From positions 85,747 through 130,070 of the forward strand of contig BFEA01000204.1 in the NCBI GenBank assembly GCA_003427395.1: a stretch of 44,324 nt of DNA. The letters run 5' to 3'. Positions 40,385 to 44,324 of this stretch are shown here, piece after piece. Position numbers and translations under genes: made by a program. Each line of letters begins with the position of its first letter. Position 1 is the stretch's first letter. This DNA comes from Chara braunii. Taxonomy: Eukaryota > Streptophyta > Charophyceae > Charales > Characeae. The notes beneath the pieces are model-generated. The model was not told the origin of the DNA and searched no databases. It saw only the letters and a list, made by a program, of their open reading frames with translations.

Positions 40385-43300
40385 TGAACACATCCCTCAT
40401 ACTCGACAGACACTTTCAATCCCTCATCAAGGACACATGGCGGTTCTGGCAGCAGCAAAAGCCCCGCTTTGATTCAGAGCTAGCATGGTTCAACAATGGG
40501 CTATACTACCTCGCAAGGAAATGCAAGGAATTCTAGAAAGAACGAGCAATGCAGAGGAATCGACAGGAGTTAGAGATTCATAGAGAGGTTAATGACCTTG
40601 AGCAGCAGGCAGATTCACAAGCTCAGGGAGGGAACATCCAACGGTTGAAACAACAATTATTGCAATTCGTGCAACAAAGGTGGCAAGGATTAAAAATACG
40701 TCGCAAATTAGCCCATCTTAGATTCTTAACCATGAAGCCACCGTGGACACAAAATTCTTCAGCATGACCTTGGTACGAATGGGGCGAACAGTTATTGAAG
40801 CCCTCTACAATTTGGATAGAGGGGATGACAGTCTGGCCACCTCCATGGCACACTGCACCCTGGTCACTAGGACCTTCTTTCAAAAGTTATACACGGCTCA
40901 GATAGCGGACCTACAAGGCAAGGCAAGGAGGAGGGATCTGAACGACTTTCTAGGCCCATGGAGAGGGCCTTGTCCACACAACAAAAGGAAAGTCTGAATG
41001 CTCCTCTGACGAAGCAAGAATAATGAACAGCGTTGCTCCAAATGGATGATGGGAAGACCTCAGGCATTGCCAGGATTTCCCAAGGAATTCAGGGAGTCCA
41101 TGTGACTTGTCGTGAGCTCCGACCTGTGGGCATACTACCAAAAGGTATGGGAGGAGGGGAGTATGGGGAAGTGGTTGGACAAGGGGTTTTGGCGCTCCCG
41201 TATAAGAAGGGAGACAAGATGAACCTTAGAAATTACAGACCCATCACTCTTCTAATGGTCGTCTATAAGATGCTGGCAAAGGCCCTAGCCAATCGTATGG
41301 TCGGGGTCTAGCCCATACCGGCTTCATGCGCAACCGAAACATTCAAGAAAACATTCTTCTTGTCAATAAGATGGTTAACCTGTCTCAACGACACAGACAG
41401 AATGTGGCGATCATATTTATCGACTTTGAAAAGGTTTATGACCACGTGGATTGGCAGTTCCTAGACAAGTGCATGGAAAAGATGGACTTCAGTCTGACTT
41501 TTCGACGATGGGTAAGTATCCTTCACAGGAGCGCGACCACACGTGTACAAGTCAATGGCACCGTGGCCCCCATTTTTCGCTTCAACGGTCAGTCAGACAA
41601 GGGGACTCGATCGCTCCTTACCTCTTCCTAATCATAATAGAGGCCTTATCGGCCAACCTGCAGAGTCACAAGGACATTAGGAGGACTGGGATAGTAGGGA
41701 TCCCTGAGGAGGCGATTATAGTATGTTCTCCCTTTACAGATGATCTAACGATTATGATGGAGGCGAGTGCACAAAATCTGGACGCGGTGCAAGCCTTGAT
41801 GGACCGTTTCTGCCGACTAATTGGGGGCAGAAAAAGGTGGATTGGTGGCTGCGCCACTAGGGTGCGAGGCCGCTGGAGAGACCATGGATCACCTGGTTAA
41901 CCCCGGAGGCCCCATTGAGAGTTCTTGGTGCTTCTCTATCAATGAAGGGTAAACTTATGATCAATAATGACTGGGTGGTGAGACCGGCTACAGAAAGCTG
42001 GCCACTAGGAATGGGTGGCACAACTCGATCTTCGGTAGGGCCCTGGTTATTAACAATGTGGTGCTAGCATCCTTATGGTACAAATCGGTGTTATGACCGC
42101 TAAGTAATTTGAGACTCAAAGCCTTGAAGAGGCAAATAGCGGTCTTTCTATGCAGAGGGGACAGTCAATCCCCCCATGCGATCAGTTGGGTGGCGTGGGA
42201 ACAGGTAATCCAACCCGAGGCCAATGGAGGGCTGGGAATTATAGACCCGACAACGCAGGTCCAAGCCTTAAGCCTGCGCTGGATGATGCTACTAATCTTC
42301 AATAAAAGTCCCCTTGGCGTCCACTGGCATTAGCACAGATCGTGGCCCCTGCCCCCTTGCCCCTCCGGAGGTAGACCATTTGATCTGGCTTGAGGACAAG
42401 TACTGGAGGATACCTAGGGCATATAAGGTTGGGGGGTTTGTGGATGACCTTTGGGTCCGCCTTCTAAAGACCTGGAGGAGGCTCCCGATCCCGGATAGGC
42501 CATCCTCGGACCGATGGGAGGAGGTGTTCAGGCAGCCCCTTTTCGGTAATAGATGGATCACAGACTCCCATGGTCGGATCAGGTGTAGCTCGGACTCCCC
42601 TTGGAGAGGCTGGGTCACGCATGGGGTGCTACGAGTAGGGGACTCGTGGGATGAGGAAACCCGGGATTGGAAGAGTACAAAAAAAATGAGGCGGTGGTTG
42701 CGCTATTGCCCCCATATGAAAGAGGCTCTGGGGAAATGACAAAGAGTTTCCGCTGGAATGGTACACCATCCTCAAAAGGGGTCCGACGCTGAAGGAAGGG
42801 GACTGAGTAGGAATTCCAGGGGACAGGGGCAGGGTTGGATTGGCGGGCCGTAATGAGGTCCTCATTGAAAGGTATTGTTTGGGTAGGGTGGACCACCTAA
42901 CAGGGAGCAGGCAACCCTTTGTCTGGATGGGCAGGTCTGTCGTCTACCGCATTAGAGTCCTGAAGGTCGGAGATGGCTGGAGGACCTTCCGACCGATGAC
43001 GGATCATGACGCCGATAACAGAGCTGGCCTTGAATCCTATCCCGCAGAGTGGCGGTGGGTCTAGCGAGGGGGGATGGCAGGGATTAGGCAGCAGTTGCTG
43101 GCACTGGTTGACATGAGGGCTAAGGCATACAATATGCTGAGACCCAGGAGGGAGCTCCAGGACAGGGTGGAGGACAGATTGCAGCGCCACTGAACTGTAG
43201 ATCGGCTCCTCCTCCACCCCATCAACTGGTTCCTGGAGGTGAGGCTAAGGCCAGCAAAGATCTCAGCCCTCCAATGGCAAATTGCCCATCGCTGTCTCCC

Positions 43301-43760
43301 AACCAACGATTGCCTGATCGACCACACGAGGCTGGAGCAGCATCACCATGGTGCCAGAGGTGTCTGCAGAAGTACCCACGTCACAAAAGGATAGAGACGA
43401 TTGAACGTCTCTTTCTGCAGTGTCCCTCGTATGTGCTGTTGTGGAGGTGGTGGGACAAGATATGCTGGCAGACTGTACCAGACCAGGTGTGGCCATGAGA
43501 CTGGAGAGCGGTGATGATGGGGCATTGGCCGCACTGCCCGGATGACCCCTTGATAGGAAACCTGTTTCGACTGTGCAGGGTGATATGGTGGCGGAGGTGT
43601 GTGTTGGAGTTGGAAGGGGCATAGGTGGAGGATGGAGGGGTGTCGGAATTGGTTAAATGGTCCAAGCCGAGATCTCGAACCACTGGCAGGTTGCCAAGCA
43701 AAAAATGAGCTTTGTTCACGCGCGGCAGACAGATCATCACAACCTTTTGAAAGGAATGGC
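40385..43760 (+). pseudogene. LINE ORF2, RT to zinc-binding end (plus-strand LINE)
   Basis: After the hAT insertion the LINE resumes: LDRHFQSLIKDTWRFWQQQ (40385-), TKFFSMTLVRMGRTVIEAL (about 40745), LPYKKGDKMNLRNYRPITLL (41190-41255, RT entry), IIFIDFEKVYDHVDW (motif A, about 41410), QGDSIAPYLFLIIIEALSANL (motif B, about 41600) and FTDDLTIM (motif C, about 41736). Then AVFLCRGD-Q near 42140, DDLWVRLLKTWRRLPIPD (42440-), and LQWQIAHRCLPTNDCLIDHT near 43270. Frames shift repeatedly and several stops occur. Catalytic Asp residues are present. Same family as the chimera at 33-35 kb. The 3' end was not located before 43.9 kb. Confidence 0.9.
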
Positions 43761-43869
43761 TGGGGGCAGCAGTGGGTGGTGGATGGCTGATGTTACATGG
43801 TCTGGCGATGACCCCCAGCAACCGGGGCTGGGGGAGGGGGGGGGAGGCAGGGGGTAGATGCCCAGAGAC

Positions 43870-44324
43870 TACAGACTAGTCTTCTGAGACTGGACAGTTG
43901 GTGATCCTGGAATCCCTCTGAGACCCCCAGCAGAGTTCCCAGACCCCTTTCCAACTCACCCGCTCTCCCCAATGGAGGTCGGGCAAGGGGTAGCCTAGGT
44001 AGCACGAACCTGCATTATCTCGGTGGATGCGGGACCCGGTTCCAGCTTCGTTTATTTGGGAAACTGATGGACTATGATGTATGGGACGTTGGACCCAGTT
44101 TCCAGCCTGGTATTTTCGAACCTCTTTGTTTGAGCTAATAGGAAGGAAGGCGAGCAGGGGGAAGAAAGGGCCTACTGGCGCCCCCCGGTGGCCCTGGCTG
44201 GCCCCCGACCTTCCCAGCAGTAGGCATTTTCAGGCACAAGTGATCTCAGCTCAGAGTTATTCCTCATGTACACAAGGGACACTGGACCCGTTTTCCAGAA
44301 GGTGATGCTCCCCACCAATAGATG
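43870..44324. other. Unresolved LINE 3' region or flank with a recurring short motif
   Basis: GGGACCCGGTTCCAG, GGACCCAGTTTCCAG and GGACCCGTTTTCCAG occur near 44031, 44091 and 44284. No A-tail or ORF assignable. Confidence 0.4.

Noticed and set aside
39425-40387. 320-codon ORF as a protein gene
   Set aside because: It runs through pyrimidine-rich, (TTTG)n and poly(T) sequence inside a delimited non-autonomous hAT element; composition is Ser/Pro/Phe low complexity without a domain.

Overview
This window looks like repeat-dominated nuclear DNA of a large eukaryotic genome. No intact host protein gene could be supported. Two U6 snRNA-derived copies carry the plant-type U6 sequence (the 3' part GACACGCATAAATCGAG and the 5' part GGACATCCG). 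One LTR element has a plant-style initiator-Met tRNA primer site, and the LINE ends in the zinc-binding module typical of plant LINEs. A streptophyte (land plant or charophyte alga) is therefore the best guess. The genus is inference; a Chara-like alga would fit the mix of repeats.

Layout. 1-3.7 kb: two tRNA-derived SINEs head to head, a 138-bp-arm foldback, a retroposed U6 pseudogene with an exact 18-bp target-site duplication, and a LINE 3' fragment. 3.8-7.1 kb: microsatellites, AT-rich DNA and several two-copy tandem repeats. 7.16-7.22 kb: a near-perfect type III hammerhead ribozyme. 8.0-16.5 kb: two decayed Ty3/gypsy elements tail to tail (plus-strand 8.0-11.25 kb, minus-strand 11.76-16.5 kb). 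17.2-19.6 kb: a SINE head and diverged copies of a dispersed repeat (called S here). 20.46-22.1 kb: three successive arrays of degenerate hairpin repeats (A, B, C). 22.6 kb: a decayed second hammerhead. 22.8-23.3 kb: more hairpins. 23.7-26.4 kb: a minus-strand LTR element with a primer-binding site and an unusual coiled-coil ORF. 26.1-28.6 kb: repeats R and S, and SINEs. 29.1-31.8 kb: other SINEs and a purine tract. 32.86-44 kb: a LINE cluster made of a U6-LINE chimera, a LINE 3' end with tandem repeats in its tail, and a long plus-strand LINE split by a 1204-bp hAT element whose 8-bp target-site duplication is exact.

Most novel candidate: the A/B/C hairpin arrays. Each family has five or six copies with a conserved loop, paired changes in the stems, and about 62, 95 and 120 bp between copies respectively. 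Wobble pairs are of the G.T kind on the + strand far more often than A.C, which suggests selection on, or origin from, a + strand RNA. The hammerheads, the U6-LINE chimera and the retroposed U6 show that RNA-mediated processes shaped this locus. None of the protein-coding remnants appears functional as it stands.
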